63,084 nt of DNA from Pseudomonas moorei. GTDB lineage: Bacteria; Pseudomonadota; Gammaproteobacteria; Pseudomonadales; Pseudomonadaceae. Location: positions 1 through 63,084 of the forward strand of contig NZ_VZPP01000022.1 in the NCBI RefSeq assembly GCF_008801475.1. Reading direction: 5' to 3'. This document shows, one piece after another, positions 35,329-44,019 of this stretch. The position numbers and the translations under genes were made by a program. Below the pieces are notes generated by a model that worked only from the letters and a program-made list of their open reading frames with translations, was not told where the DNA came from and searched no databases. The stretch's first letter is position 1. Every line of letters begins with the position of its first letter.

Positions 35329-35506
35329 GATTCTGTTGAAAATGTCGGTTTTCTTAAACTGCCCGAATATTGGTCGGTGAAAACGCCTTTTTTGCACGCT
35401 ACTCCGTAAAATCTGAGCCCGAAAACCTCTGTCTACAGTATGGATTTCAATCTCAGGCGCGTACTTTTCTGACGTCTAAACCAGGGCCGACTTTTTCAAC
35501 AGAATC
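35329..35506 (-). mobile_element. 178-bp MITE, copy D
   Basis: Termini as in the other copies, with one base changed at the left (GAAAATGT). GGCC on both sides. Nearly identical to copy B and in the same orientation, so B and D are direct repeats about 10.8 kb apart around the lipase cluster. Its right flank continues as hairpin repeat (GATTGCTGCCTGCTGCGAAG, then GCAGTCGACCCATACCTGC to 35551). Confidence 0.8.
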
Positions 35507-35668
35507 GGCCGATTGCTGCCTGCTGCGAAGGGCTGCAGTCGACCCATACCTGCGGGTGGCGAACATTTGGACGCGGGGCTGAAGTGGCCGTTAGGCCTGC
35601 GGAGCTCATTGAAAATGGGCCCCGCAGGTGCTTATGGATGACAATTCCATCCCGGATGCCCCTGAATA

Positions 35669-35881
35669 TTAAGCGGGGCGCGGTGCTTCAACAGGCGGGG
35701 TGCCATCGTGAAACATCGTTTTCAGTTGAGCACGCAGTTCCGGTGAGTCGGTGTGCTTGTGAACACTGACGGCATGCTGTGCGGCGGCCTCGAGCAGTTC
35801 GCTTTCAGAGTCTGCGGACAGTGCGACTGAGCATTGGGAATCGCTCGGAAACTCGCGGCAGTCGATGTATTTACGCGCCAT
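35669..35881 (-). CDS. DUF1059 small protein
   Basis: 70 residues beginning MARKYIDCREFPSDSQCSVA and containing the conserved stretch ELLEAAAQHAVSVHKH, typical of the DUF1059 family of small soluble proteins. Function is unknown. The ATG has GGAGG upstream. It lies alone between MITE copies D and E. The stretch 35882-36115 upstream of it shows no gene. Confidence 0.8.
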   Translation of the reverse strand: MARKYIDCREFPSDSQCSVALSADSESELLEAAAQHAVSVHKHTDSPELRAQLKTMFHDGTPPVEAPRPA

Positions 35882-36115
35882 GATATTTTCCTCCCTACGA
35901 TGAAGGCAGGCGGTGGCCTGCGTGAACGATCGCTCGAAGCGTCACCTCAATAATCAAACACGATTGCATGTCACATCGAGTGCGTCGATGCTAAAAGTAT
36001 AGGCCCACCCGATGTCAGGGTAGTTGTGCCAGGCATGGAGAAAGGTCGCCCGGAAAACAGGGAACAGATCACTGTTGGGCCGTTTCCTGACTGTCGCCAA
36101 GGGCAGCAAGCGGCC

Positions 36116-36293
36116 GATTCTGTTGAAAAAGTCGGCCCAGATTTCCACGGTAGAAAAGTACGCGCTTGAGATTGAAATCTTTACATTGAGCAGAGGATTC
36201 CGGGCTCAGATTTAGCGTAGCGGCGCGCAAATAACACATCTTCAGCGGTCAGTATGTGGGCAGTCTGGAAGGACCGACTTTTTCAACAGAATC
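36116..36293 (+). mobile_element. 178-bp MITE, copy E
   Basis: GGCC at both sides, perfect 17-base termini. The interior appears identical to copy C but inverted relative to it, so C and E are inverted repeats 11.3 kb apart around the lipase cluster. Flanks GGGCAGCAAGCGGCC and GGCCAAAAGCTGCCGTCAG restore a hairpin repeat when joined. The following stretch to 36485 has an AT palindrome (GAGTATATATACTC) and no gene. Confidence 0.85.
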
Positions 36294-36485
36294 GGCCAAA
36301 AGCTGCCGTCAGCCCAGCGGAAATCTACAAGTGGCTCTAAATTAGCGGGACTAAATTAGCCTGCCCGCTTCCGAGTTTGGGGTTGGGAGCGAGTGGAGGG
36401 CAAGCGTAGCAAGCGGCAGATAGTATGATGGTATCGAGTATATATACTCGTCGTGTGGGCAGGTTTTATAAGGAGCATGTGGCCG

Positions 36486-37277
36486 TTAGTATGAATTGTG
36501 GGGTTCTAACCAGTGGTTCTTGAACGACTCGGACATCAGGCGCCAGGTCGGGATCGACACGATGGTTTTATCAAATCTCTGCACCTTGACCGTATGCAGC
36601 GTGATGTCCACCACATCGCCATCGGCGCCGACCTGCGGCATCTCGATCCAGTCGCCGACACGCAGCATGTCGTTGCTGGTCAGCTGCACGCTGGCGACGA
36701 ATGACAGCAGGGTGTCCTTGTAGACCAACAGGATCACCGCCGACATTGCACCCAGACCTGACAGCAGCAACAGCGGCGAACGATCGATCAGCGTGGCGAC
36801 GATGATGATCGCGCCAAACACGTACAAGACCATTTTCGTCAGTTGCACATAACCTTTGATCGAGCGGGTGCGGGCGTGCTCGGTGCGGGCGTAGATGTCC
36901 AGCAGGGCATTGAGCAACGCTGCGATGGCCAGCAGCAGGAACAGGATGGTGAAGGCCAGTGCGACGTTGCCGAGGAAAACCATCGCCGTTTTGCTCAGAT
37001 CCGGCACCAGGTGCAGGCCGAACTGGATCACCAGCGACGGGGTGATTTGCGCCAGGCGTTGAAACACTTTGTTGTGGCGAAAGTCGTTGATCCAGTGCAA
37101 GGCCGGCTGGCGACCGAGCATGCGGCTGGCATGCAGTATCAGATAGCGTGCCACTCGTCCGAGTATCAGGGCGATCACCAACAGCACTGCCAGCGCCAGA
37201 CTGGAATGCAGGAGCGGATGCTGATCGAGAGTGCCCCAAAGGTCTTGGGCGTTGAGCCAGAGCTGTTTGATATCCAT
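36486..37277 (-). pseudogene. YbdG-like MscS mechanosensitive channel, C-terminus missing
   Basis: 263 residues with about five membrane helices (first near 27-45, pore-lining helix near 175-205 with SGLGAMSAVILLVYKDTLLSFVASVQL) and the start of the beta domain (MLRVGDWIEM... VQRFDKTIVSIPTW). It resembles the YbdG/MscM type of about 410-430 residues. Homology stops at LMSESFKN, followed by an unrelated tail HWLEPHNSY. About 150 residues of the cytoplasmic cage are gone. The break lies about 200 bases from MITE E and marks the right border of the rearranged region. It might still give a stable membrane protein, but normal gating is doubtful. Confidence 0.75.
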
Positions 37278-37469
37278 GGGTGAAACGATTCTTCTGTAGG
37301 ACGCGACGGGGCGATTAAAGCATTTAAGACGCTTTGTATTACGCTCGGGGACAAATCAGGCAACAAAAAAGCCACTGTTTGCTGTCGTTTGCATAAAGAA
37401 ACTCGGCCTGAGCGCTCGAAACCGGTACCCTATGCAGCTGTTTTTTTGCATATCTTCGAGGTAGCACCC

Positions 37470-38810
37470 GTGTTTTCCCAATTCGCCCTGCACGAACGCC
37501 TGCTCAAAGCCGTGGCCGAGCTGAAATTTGTCGAGCCAACGCCTGTGCAAGCAGCGGCCATTCCGCTGGCGCTCCAGGGGCGTGACCTGCGGGTGACAGC
37601 GCAAACCGGTAGCGGCAAGACCGCTGCATTCGTCTTGCCGATCCTCAACCGCCTGATCGGTCCGGCCAAGATCCGCGTCAGCATCAAGACCCTGATCCTG
37701 CTGCCGACCCGCGAGCTGGCTCAGCAGACCTTGAAAGAAGTCGAACGCTTCTCGCAGTTCACCTTCATCAAGTCCGGCCTGATCACCGGCGGTGAGGACT
37801 TCAAGGTCCAGGCCGCCATGCTGCGCAAGGTGCCGGACATCCTGATCGGTACGCCGGGCCGGATGATCGAGCAACTGAACGCCGGGAACCTCGACCTGAA
37901 AGAAGTCGAAGTGCTGGTGCTCGACGAAGCCGACCGCATGCTCGACATGGGCTTTGCCGACGACGTTCAGCGCCTGGTGGACGAGTGCACCAACCGTCAA
38001 CAGACCATGCTGTTCTCGGCCACTACCGGTGGTTCGGGCCTGCGCGAGATGGTCGCCAAGGTGCTGAACAACCCTGAGCACTTGCAGCTCAATGCGGTCA
38101 GCCAGCTGAACGAGACCACTCGTCAGCAAATCATCACTGCCGACCACAACCAGCACAAAGAACAGATCGTCAATTGGCTGCTGGCCAACGAGACCTACCA
38201 GAAGGCCATCGTGTTCACCAACACCCGGGCCATGGCCGACCGCATCTACGGTCGCCTGGTGGCTCAGGAGTACAAGGCGTTCGTGTTGCACGGCGAGAAA
38301 GACCAGAAGGATCGCAAACTGGCGATCGACCGCCTGAAGCAGGGCGGGGTGAAAATCCTCGTGGCGACCGACGTTGCCGCTCGCGGCCTGGACGTGGACG
38401 GCCTGGACCTGGTGATCAACTTCGACATGCCACGCAGCGGCGATGAGTACGTGCACCGCATCGGTCGCACCGGTCGCGCCGGCAACGATGGCCTGGCCAT
38501 CTCGCTGATCTGCCACGGCGACTGGAACCTGATGTCGAGCATCGAGCGCTACCTCAAGCAGAGCTTCGAGCGTCGCACCATCAAGGAAGTCAAAGGCACC
38601 TACGGCGGACCGAAAAAGGTCAAGGCCTCGGGCAAAGCAGTTGGCGTGAAAAAGAAAAAGACTGACGCCAAGGGCAACAAGAAAAAAGTCGCCGCCAAGA
38701 CCCCGACCAAGCGCAAGAGCGCCAACCGGCCGAAGAGCGATTCCCTGGTCAGCAAAGATGGCATGGCCCCGCTCAAGCGTCGCAAGCCGGAAGCGCCGGC
38801 TGCTGAATAA
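37470..38810 (+). CDS. DEAD-box ATP-dependent RNA helicase
   Basis: 446 residues from a GTG with GAGG 8 bases upstream; the frame opens at 37389 but the earlier part is unlike the family. The helicase motifs are in order: Q motif near FVEPTPVQ, motif I AQTGSGKT at about 44-51, PTRELA, TPGRMIE, DEAD in VLVLDEADRM, SAT in FSATTGG, and motif VI HRIGRTGRAG. The C-terminal 90 residues are very Lys-rich (KKVKASGKAVGVKKKK...), a basic RNA-binding tail. It is an RhlE/SrmB-like helicase, probably in ribosome assembly or RNA decay. Confidence 0.93.
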   Translation: MFSQFALHERLLKAVAELKFVEPTPVQAAAIPLALQGRDLRVTAQTGSGKTAAFVLPILNRLIGPAKIRVSIKTLILLPTRELAQQTLKEVERFSQFTFIKSGLITGGEDFKVQAAMLRKVPDILIGTPGRMIEQLNAGNLDLKEVEVLVLDEADRMLDMGFADDVQRLVDECTNRQQTMLFSATTGGSGLREMVAKVLNNPEHLQLNAVSQLNETTRQQIITADHNQHKEQIVNWLLANETYQKAIVFTNTRAMADRIYGRLVAQEYKAFVLHGEKDQKDRKLAIDRLKQGGVKILVATDVAARGLDVDGLDLVINFDMPRSGDEYVHRIGRTGRAGNDGLAISLICHGDWNLMSSIERYLKQSFERRTIKEVKGTYGGPKKVKASGKAVGVKKKKTDAKGNKKKVAAKTPTKRKSANRPKSDSLVSKDGMAPLKRRKPEAPAAE

Positions 38811-38829
38811 AGCGCCGTAGCGATCCCAT

Positions 38830-38858
38830 AAAAAACCGGACTCAGGTCCGGTTTTTTT
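38830..38858. terminator. Bidirectional rho-independent terminator
   Basis: CCGGAC and GTCCGG pair around TCAG, with A-run before and T-run after. It lies 20 bases after the helicase stop. Confidence 0.9.
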
Positions 38859-38969
38859 ATGCCTGCCAATAGTTGCTTCTATACGGACCTTTGGTCACTG
38901 GCTTGCCGGCGAAGTCGCCCCCCGGACCCGTTATGTCGGGGGGAGATCGCCAGCAAGCCGCCTGCCGTT

Positions 38970-39245
38970 TCAACCCTCGGTCTTTTTCTCCGCCGATCCC
39001 AGTTCCTTCAAGCGCTGGTCGATCAACTGGCACTTGTCCGGCAAATCCTTGGACGCAGTCCCAAGGTCCATCTTCTGCAACTCGGCATTGATCTCCTTGG
39101 CCTTGGTCGGGTTCTGCTCCGTGAGCCTCGCCACTTCCTGTGCCAGTTGTTCGCGTTTGGCGGTGGCCTCTTCGGGCGTGCAGGCCCAGGCGGGCAGGGC
39201 ACAGGTCAAAGCGCCGGCGAGGGTGAGCTTAAGCAGTGTTTTCAT
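38970..39245 (-). CDS. Small secreted protein, helical
   Basis: 91 residues with a signal peptide ending near LPAWA, then CTPEEATAKREQLAQEV and further charged helices. Cys residues near the mature N-terminus and in DKCQLID may pair. A conserved hypothetical periplasmic protein; function unknown. The region 38860-38969 contains a REP-like pair (CTTGCCGGCGAAG ... GATCGCCAGCAAGCCG). Confidence 0.75.
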   Translation of the reverse strand: MKTLLKLTLAGALTCALPAWACTPEEATAKREQLAQEVARLTEQNPTKAKEINAELQKMDLGTASKDLPDKCQLIDQRLKELGSAEKKTEG

Positions 39246-39347
39246 GGTGGCAGGCCTCGGTTCCGGTTAAGGCGGGTTACCCGGTTGAGCGCTGCCCCAT
39301 GGCAAAAGTTCAGTGACAGGCGATGGCCACGGCTCTGTCGCTGGAGG

Positions 39348-40082
39348 TTAGTCTGCGTGGCAGCAGCTCGACTTCGCCCCTTCCGCGTACCGGTCGTGAT
39401 GCCGCACCCATTCCATGATTTCCTCTTCATTCCTGCCCTTGGGCGTCAGATCGAGGTAGTTGTAGGCGCCGACCAGCATGTCCAGGCCTCGGGCGTAGGT
39501 GGAATAGGTGTGGAAAATTTCTCCGGCCTCATTGCGATAAAAAACACTGAGTCCGGGGAGTTCTTCCTCGGAACCGTCGGTTTTCTCGTAGTTGTACGTA
39601 GCCGTTCCGGCGGCGACCTCTTCGGCTCGGGCACTGACGCCAAAGTCATAATTAAAATCGCTGCCGGCCGAGGATACCCAGTCGAATTTCCAGCCCATGC
39701 GGCGCTTGAATGCCTGGAACTCGGCGAAGGGCGCATGGGAGACCGCCACCAGCGCGATGTCGTGGTGGGCCAGGTGCTGGTTGGCGCCGTCGATGTGATC
39801 GGAGAGAAACGAACAACCGGGGCAACCTTCGTCCCAGCCTTCGGCGAACATGAAGTGGTAAATGACCAGCTGACTGCGCCCGCCGAACAAATCAGCCAGT
39901 TTCAATTCGCCGCCTGGTCCCTGGAAGCGATAGTCCTTGTCGACTTTCACCCAAGGCAGGGCGCGGCGTTCGGCGCTGAGTTTGTCCCGCTCCCTGGTGA
40001 AGGCTTTTTCGTGGGCCAAATGTTGTTTGCGGGCGACCAGCCATTCTTCCCGGGACACGACGGGATGATTCTGAATGTTCAT
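39348..40082 (-). CDS. DUF899 thioredoxin-like protein
   Basis: 244 residues from the ATG at 40082, which has AGGAG upstream. The DUF899 pattern is clear: VSREEWLVARKQHLAHEKAF, LADLFGGRSQLVIYHFMF, GCPGCSFLSDHIDG with a CxxC-like GCPGC, and PGLSVFYRNE later. The fold is thioredoxin-like; the family is annotated as predicted dithiol-disulfide oxidoreductases. The C-terminus ends SSCCHAD. Stand-alone gene. Confidence 0.85.
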   Translation of the reverse strand: MNIQNHPVVSREEWLVARKQHLAHEKAFTRERDKLSAERRALPWVKVDKDYRFQGPGGELKLADLFGGRSQLVIYHFMFAEGWDEGCPGCSFLSDHIDGANQHLAHHDIALVAVSHAPFAEFQAFKRRMGWKFDWVSSAGSDFNYDFGVSARAEEVAAGTATYNYEKTDGSEEELPGLSVFYRNEAGEIFHTYSTYARGLDMLVGAYNYLDLTPKGRNEEEIMEWVRHHDRYAEGAKSSCCHAD

Positions 40083-40260
40083 GGGTTTTTCTCCTGCGCG
40101 ATGCTTGGAGTTGACTGACACAGCTTAGTCGCTTGATCCCTGCCCAATTCGACATACCGCCGGTCGGTGCTGTTCGAAACCCCGGCTGAACGGCTGCCGT
40201 TCAGGCCGGTCACAACCTATGAAGGCCCTCTCACTCACGGGCACCGGAGGTTGAATCAGG

Positions 40261-40650
40261 ATGACGACTTATAACTGGGATTTGATTGAGCGTTTGCTGC
40301 ACGAGGTGCAAAACGGTGCGAGCAGTTTCACCCCGCGACCCTATGCCGAGCAGTACGCGGCGCAGAAGGCAGCGGAAGGCGAGCAGACTGAAAACCTGGA
40401 TCACCTGAAAGCGGTGGCTGGCGAGTACGAAAAGTTGTTGCTGGAGCGTGGCTACATTGAGCCTCGGCCCGAGGAGCAGGGCGGCAGCGGTTCCAATTAC
40501 ATTTTGACGCCCCGTGGCTCAAGCCTGTTGAGCCTGATCGACAGCAGCATTCCGGGCAATGACCATCCACGTCAGGTACTGGATGAACAGGAAGATGCGC
40601 TGGCTGTCGAGACGTTTGATGCAGTGGCGGCAAAGGCGCAGATTGCCTGA
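40261..40650 (+). CDS. Small soluble protein, DUF2513-like
   Basis: 129 residues. The N-terminal NWDLIERLLHEVQNG and the central YEKLLLERGYIEPRP...NYILTPRGSSLL resemble DUF2513, a winged-helix-like family often seen with prophages but also in chromosomes. No signal peptide. The assignment is by pattern only. Confidence 0.55.
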   Translation: MTTYNWDLIERLLHEVQNGASSFTPRPYAEQYAAQKAAEGEQTENLDHLKAVAGEYEKLLLERGYIEPRPEEQGGSGSNYILTPRGSSLLSLIDSSIPGNDHPRQVLDEQEDALAVETFDAVAAKAQIA

Positions 40651-40708
40651 AACCCACGATCGCAGCCTTTTGCAGGCGTTGCCCGAGGCTGCGATTCATT
40701 TACCGCTG

Positions 40709-41578
40709 TTATCCCTGTTTTACTGCCTTCAGGCATTTCAAATCGCTGAAATCCTTGCGCACGCCCTCCATTTTCTTCAGCAAGCGTTGACGTTGTTCCG
40801 GCGTGCTCTCTGCCATCAAATCCACAAATAGCGAACGCGCCTGGGCTTCGGTGTTGGCGAAGGCCTGGCGGTATTGCGGTGTCCACAAACTCTCGCGATT
40901 GACCAGAAGCGTCTCGATTTGTTGTGGGAATTGTGGGCTCTGACGTTGCGCCACGGCCTCACTGAACTGTTTCTGCCAATGGGCACGGTTGGCGATCCAT
41001 TGCGTGTTCTGGTCGCCCAGGCTGGTGGACCAGGCAACGACGCGCTGTTGCTGGGATGGATTAAGGGGGCCAAGCCAGTCTCGCAAGCGTTTTTCCATGC
41101 GCTCGCCGCGCTCCTTGATCTGCTGATCGAGGGACGGTTTCAAATATTGCTCCTGGTGTTTACGCAGGTCCTTGGCGAAAGCCTCGTTCATTTCCGCGAC
41201 CTGTTTGTCATTCAGGCCTTGCAGCAACTCGATGGCCGAGGGGGTGATCTCCCGTGCGGTCTTGGCGATTGCCTGTTTGGCCTCCTCCGTGCGGGCCTGC
41301 AGCGCCGCATCCGTGACTTGATTGGTTTCGACCATTGCCTGCAAGCGATCCAGCCAATCGAGGTAACCGGGTATCTGCGTGGAGCAATGCCAACTGAGGT
41401 GTTCCCTGAGGCGTTCGTTGAGCCAGCTTTTTTGCTCGATGTTCATGTCCAGATAGTCGCTGAGCGACCATGGAATGATGATGTCGAGATTTCGGTAAGC
41501 AAGGCCCATGCGACTGCACCCGCCAAGCGCGAGGGTGACGGTCAGCACAACGGCGATGCGTATTAACCAGCGCGACAT
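40709..41578 (-). CDS. DUF6279-type lipoprotein
   Basis: 289 residues. Lipoprotein signal ending in LALGGC (Cys21), followed by a long helical protein rich in Gln, Glu and Arg. The opening of the mature protein (SRMGLAYRNLDIIIPWSLSDYL) is characteristic of a Pseudomonas lipoprotein family now called DUF6279. Envelope location is predicted; function is unknown. Confidence 0.8.
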   Translation of the reverse strand: MSRWLIRIAVVLTVTLALGGCSRMGLAYRNLDIIIPWSLSDYLDMNIEQKSWLNERLREHLSWHCSTQIPGYLDWLDRLQAMVETNQVTDAALQARTEEAKQAIAKTAREITPSAIELLQGLNDKQVAEMNEAFAKDLRKHQEQYLKPSLDQQIKERGERMEKRLRDWLGPLNPSQQQRVVAWSTSLGDQNTQWIANRAHWQKQFSEAVAQRQSPQFPQQIETLLVNRESLWTPQYRQAFANTEAQARSLFVDLMAESTPEQRQRLLKKMEGVRKDFSDLKCLKAVKQG

Positions 41579-41655
41579 GGACCCTTCCTTGCGAAAACCC
41601 GGCTTACCGGGCTGATACTCATGTGAACGCAGGTTGAGCCCGGCAGTTCAGCCGA

Positions 41656-42378
41656 TCAATAGAAGCTGCGCTCTGCCTTAAGCGTGACCAGTCCGTCGCA
41701 CTGGCTGTTGTGCCCGGAGTAGGCTGAGCAATTGCTGCCGCTGAGGCTGGAGTCGCTATAGATCAGATCAAGGTCGATGCCCATGAACGGACGGGACAGT
41801 TTCAGCGACCAATCGGTGAAACTGCCCACATAGCCACCGTCCACCGCGACCGGAGTATTCAACTGATGGGTGGTGTATTTGAGGCTGACCCCGATGCCGA
41901 AGGGTTGATTGCCGCCCAAGTCGGCGAACAGGGTGCCGTTCTGTTTATCCGGGTCGTTGCTGAACGCAGCACCGAAACGGCTGCCTAGCAGGGTCAGGCC
42001 ACCGAACAGTTCGTGGCTGTCGAGGGTGTCCACTTCGGGGTAGCGGTAATGAATGACGCCTACTTCATAGCCGAGGGTTTGGTCAAAGGGGTGTTTAAAC
42101 CCTGCGTAGGAATCGACTTCGAGATGTTTCCCGGGGCTTATTCCCATGCTTGGCGACCACTGCCCCACATAGAAGCCGCTGTCGTGAGTCAGGTCCAGGC
42201 CGCCGTGGAACGAGCCGACGGCCGATGGTTTCACCAGACCCTGAGCCATGCTGCGAGTCGGGTTGGTGCCCAGCTTGAGGTCGAAATCACCCAGCTCGCG
42301 CTGAAAGATTTGCGCGTGTGCCAGCGAGCAGACCAGGAGGCTGCCGAGCAGTAACAAAGGACGGGAGGTTTTGAGCAT
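41656..42378 (-). CDS. TorF-family putative porin
   Basis: 240 residues with a cleavable signal peptide (to about SLAHA-QIF). The mature protein is built of alternating strands with repeated Gly and aromatic residues (FHGGLDLTHDSGFYVGQWSPS), as in the Gcw_chp/TorF outer-membrane family, and ends in the aromatic residues SFY as outer-membrane barrels do. The ATG has GGAG about 8 bases upstream. Likely a small outer-membrane channel. Confidence 0.8.
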   Translation of the reverse strand: MLKTSRPLLLLGSLLVCSLAHAQIFQRELGDFDLKLGTNPTRSMAQGLVKPSAVGSFHGGLDLTHDSGFYVGQWSPSMGISPGKHLEVDSYAGFKHPFDQTLGYEVGVIHYRYPEVDTLDSHELFGGLTLLGSRFGAAFSNDPDKQNGTLFADLGGNQPFGIGVSLKYTTHQLNTPVAVDGGYVGSFTDWSLKLSRPFMGIDLDLIYSDSSLSGSNCSAYSGHNSQCDGLVTLKAERSFY

Positions 42379-42584
42379 GCGTCACTCCATGAGCAGCGAG
42401 CGCAGGCTGATGGCCTGCTGAAACGCTTGATCCAGACGCGTGCAAGGATACCGGCGAATGATTGGCGTCGATGGCCGTTCGTCGATTTATACGAGATGAG
42501 TGGTAGGCAAGGAGGGTGTTTCAGGGTTCCAGTCCAAGCGCTTCGAAGCTCAAAGCGCTTGTGGACCAGGTGACGCAGAGGGTT

Positions 42585-42773
42585 TTACTTTTTGCCCAAG
42601 GTGATCTGCTTGGACGGGCCGAACGTCTGGCCGCTGACGCCTTTGGCAATTTGCTGGATTTCACCACCGGACTTGAGGAACGCAGCAATCTGATTGTTGA
42701 TTGATTCGCTGGTTTCGACGGCTGGAGCTGGCTTTGCTTTGCTGTTGGATGCTTTTACGCGCATGGCGGCCAT
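42585..42773 (-). CDS. Small conserved basic protein, 62 aa
   Basis: MAAMRVKASNSKAKPAP... with a core INNQIAAFLKSGGEIQQIAKG and a basic tail. It resembles short soluble proteins common in Pseudomonas that have no assigned role. Start may be the first or the second Met (position 4). No partner genes. Confidence 0.6.
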   Translation of the reverse strand: MAAMRVKASNSKAKPAPAVETSESINNQIAAFLKSGGEIQQIAKGVSGQTFGPSKQITLGKK

Positions 42774-43123
42774 TAACCTGTAGAAAATTAACTTGGCCAG
42801 GCATCGTACAGGAAATGCCGGCTAATTGCTTGGTAAATATCCCTTGAAGGACCGCGGGCAAGAGCGAGGTCAAGCGCAAGTTATTATCTTGATTAATCCC
42901 CTAAGCTACTGTTTTAACTAAAGACAAGGGCGAAAAAATGGGTGTTGCGCCGGTGAGTGACTGACGCTCGAATCCCGGGTATGGACTGACGAGCGGCCAC
43001 GCCACCCGCCAGAACCCATGGTTTTTAAGGCTTTGAGCGAGATTTTCCTGCACCATCGGGCCGGGCACCGAACGCGCCTGGGAAAACCGGGTAGAATGCG
43101 CCCACGCAATGAGGGTATTGAAC
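42774..43123. other. 350-bp intergenic stretch, promoter region of cvfB
   Basis: Frames here do not look coding. A TAGAAT hexamer at 43092-43097, about 30 bases before the cvfB start, is a fair -10 candidate. Nothing else stands out. Confidence 0.35.
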
Positions 43124-43960
43124 ATGGCTTTAGTCGGGCGTTACAACAGTTTGCAAGTGGTTAAACACACTAACTTCGGTTTATATCTGGACGGTGGTGC
43201 GGATGGCGAAATCCTTCTGCCTAATCGTTATATTCCAAAAGATATTCCCAGCGAAGATGAAGACTGGCTCAATGTTTTTGTTTATCTGGACAGCGATGAC
43301 AAACTCATCGCAACTACAGAAAAGCCGAAAGTTCAGGTCGGTGAATTTGCAAGTTTGAAAGTTGTTGAAGTCAATAGTATTGGCGTGTTCCTGGATTGGG
43401 GACTGCCGAAGGATCTGTTGCTGCCGTATTCCGAAGAGAAGCGGCAGATGACCGCGGGCGAATACGTCGTGGTGCATGTCTACCTCGACAAGCACACCCG
43501 CCGCATCACCGCGACCGCGCGTCTGGACCGTTACCTGGACAAAACGCCGGCCAACTACACCGCAGGCCAGGAAGTGGACTTGCTGGTTGCCGAAGCCACC
43601 GACATGGGGTTCAAGGCGATCATCAACAACAAGCACTGGGGCCTGATCCACAAGAACGAAATCTTCAAGTTCATGCGCGCCGGTAAAGAGGAGAAGGGCT
43701 TTATCAAGGAAGTCCGCGCCGACGGCAAGATCAGCCTGAGCCTGCAACCGGTCGGCCAGGAAGCGGCCACCAGTCTGAACTCGAAGATCCTCGCCAAGTT
43801 GCGCGAGAACAATGGCACCCTGGCGGTCAGCGACAAGAGCGATCCAACGCTGATCAGCAGCATGTTCGGTGTCAGCAAAGGCAACTTCAAGAAAGCCATT
43901 GGTGCCTTGTACAAGAATGGCCAGATTGTCATTCACGCCGATCGCATTGAACTAAGCTAA
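43124..43960 (+). CDS. cvfB: CvfB-type S1 RNA-binding protein
   Basis: 278 residues. The ATG at 43124 has GAGGG 9 bases upstream; an ATG 15 bases earlier overlaps that site. The protein has three S1-like OB domains in the first 220 residues (VVKHTNFGLYLDGG, VVEVNSIGVFLDWG, EATDMGFKAIIN) and a C-terminal winged helix (ISSMFGVSKGNFKKAIGALYKNGQI), the CvfB/YitL architecture. RNA binding is expected, and in other bacteria it affects virulence gene expression. Confidence 0.9.
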   Translation: MALVGRYNSLQVVKHTNFGLYLDGGADGEILLPNRYIPKDIPSEDEDWLNVFVYLDSDDKLIATTEKPKVQVGEFASLKVVEVNSIGVFLDWGLPKDLLLPYSEEKRQMTAGEYVVVHVYLDKHTRRITATARLDRYLDKTPANYTAGQEVDLLVAEATDMGFKAIINNKHWGLIHKNEIFKFMRAGKEEKGFIKEVRADGKISLSLQPVGQEAATSLNSKILAKLRENNGTLAVSDKSDPTLISSMFGVSKGNFKKAIGALYKNGQIVIHADRIELS

Positions 43961-43977
43961 GCGCTTGCCAGCCCCAT

Positions 43978-44010
43978 ACAGGAGCGGCCCGAACCGGCGG
44001 CGGCTCCTGT
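43978..44010. terminator. Hairpin after cvfB
   Basis: ACAGGAGC and GGCTCCTGT pair around a GC-rich loop. No clear T-run; REP-like or a weak terminator. Confidence 0.45.
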
Positions 44011-44019
44011 AAGGGCAGG

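Noticed and set aside
42901..43125. Small minus-strand gene before cvfB
   Set aside because: No ribosome site or recognisable pattern, and it covers the likely cvfB promoter.
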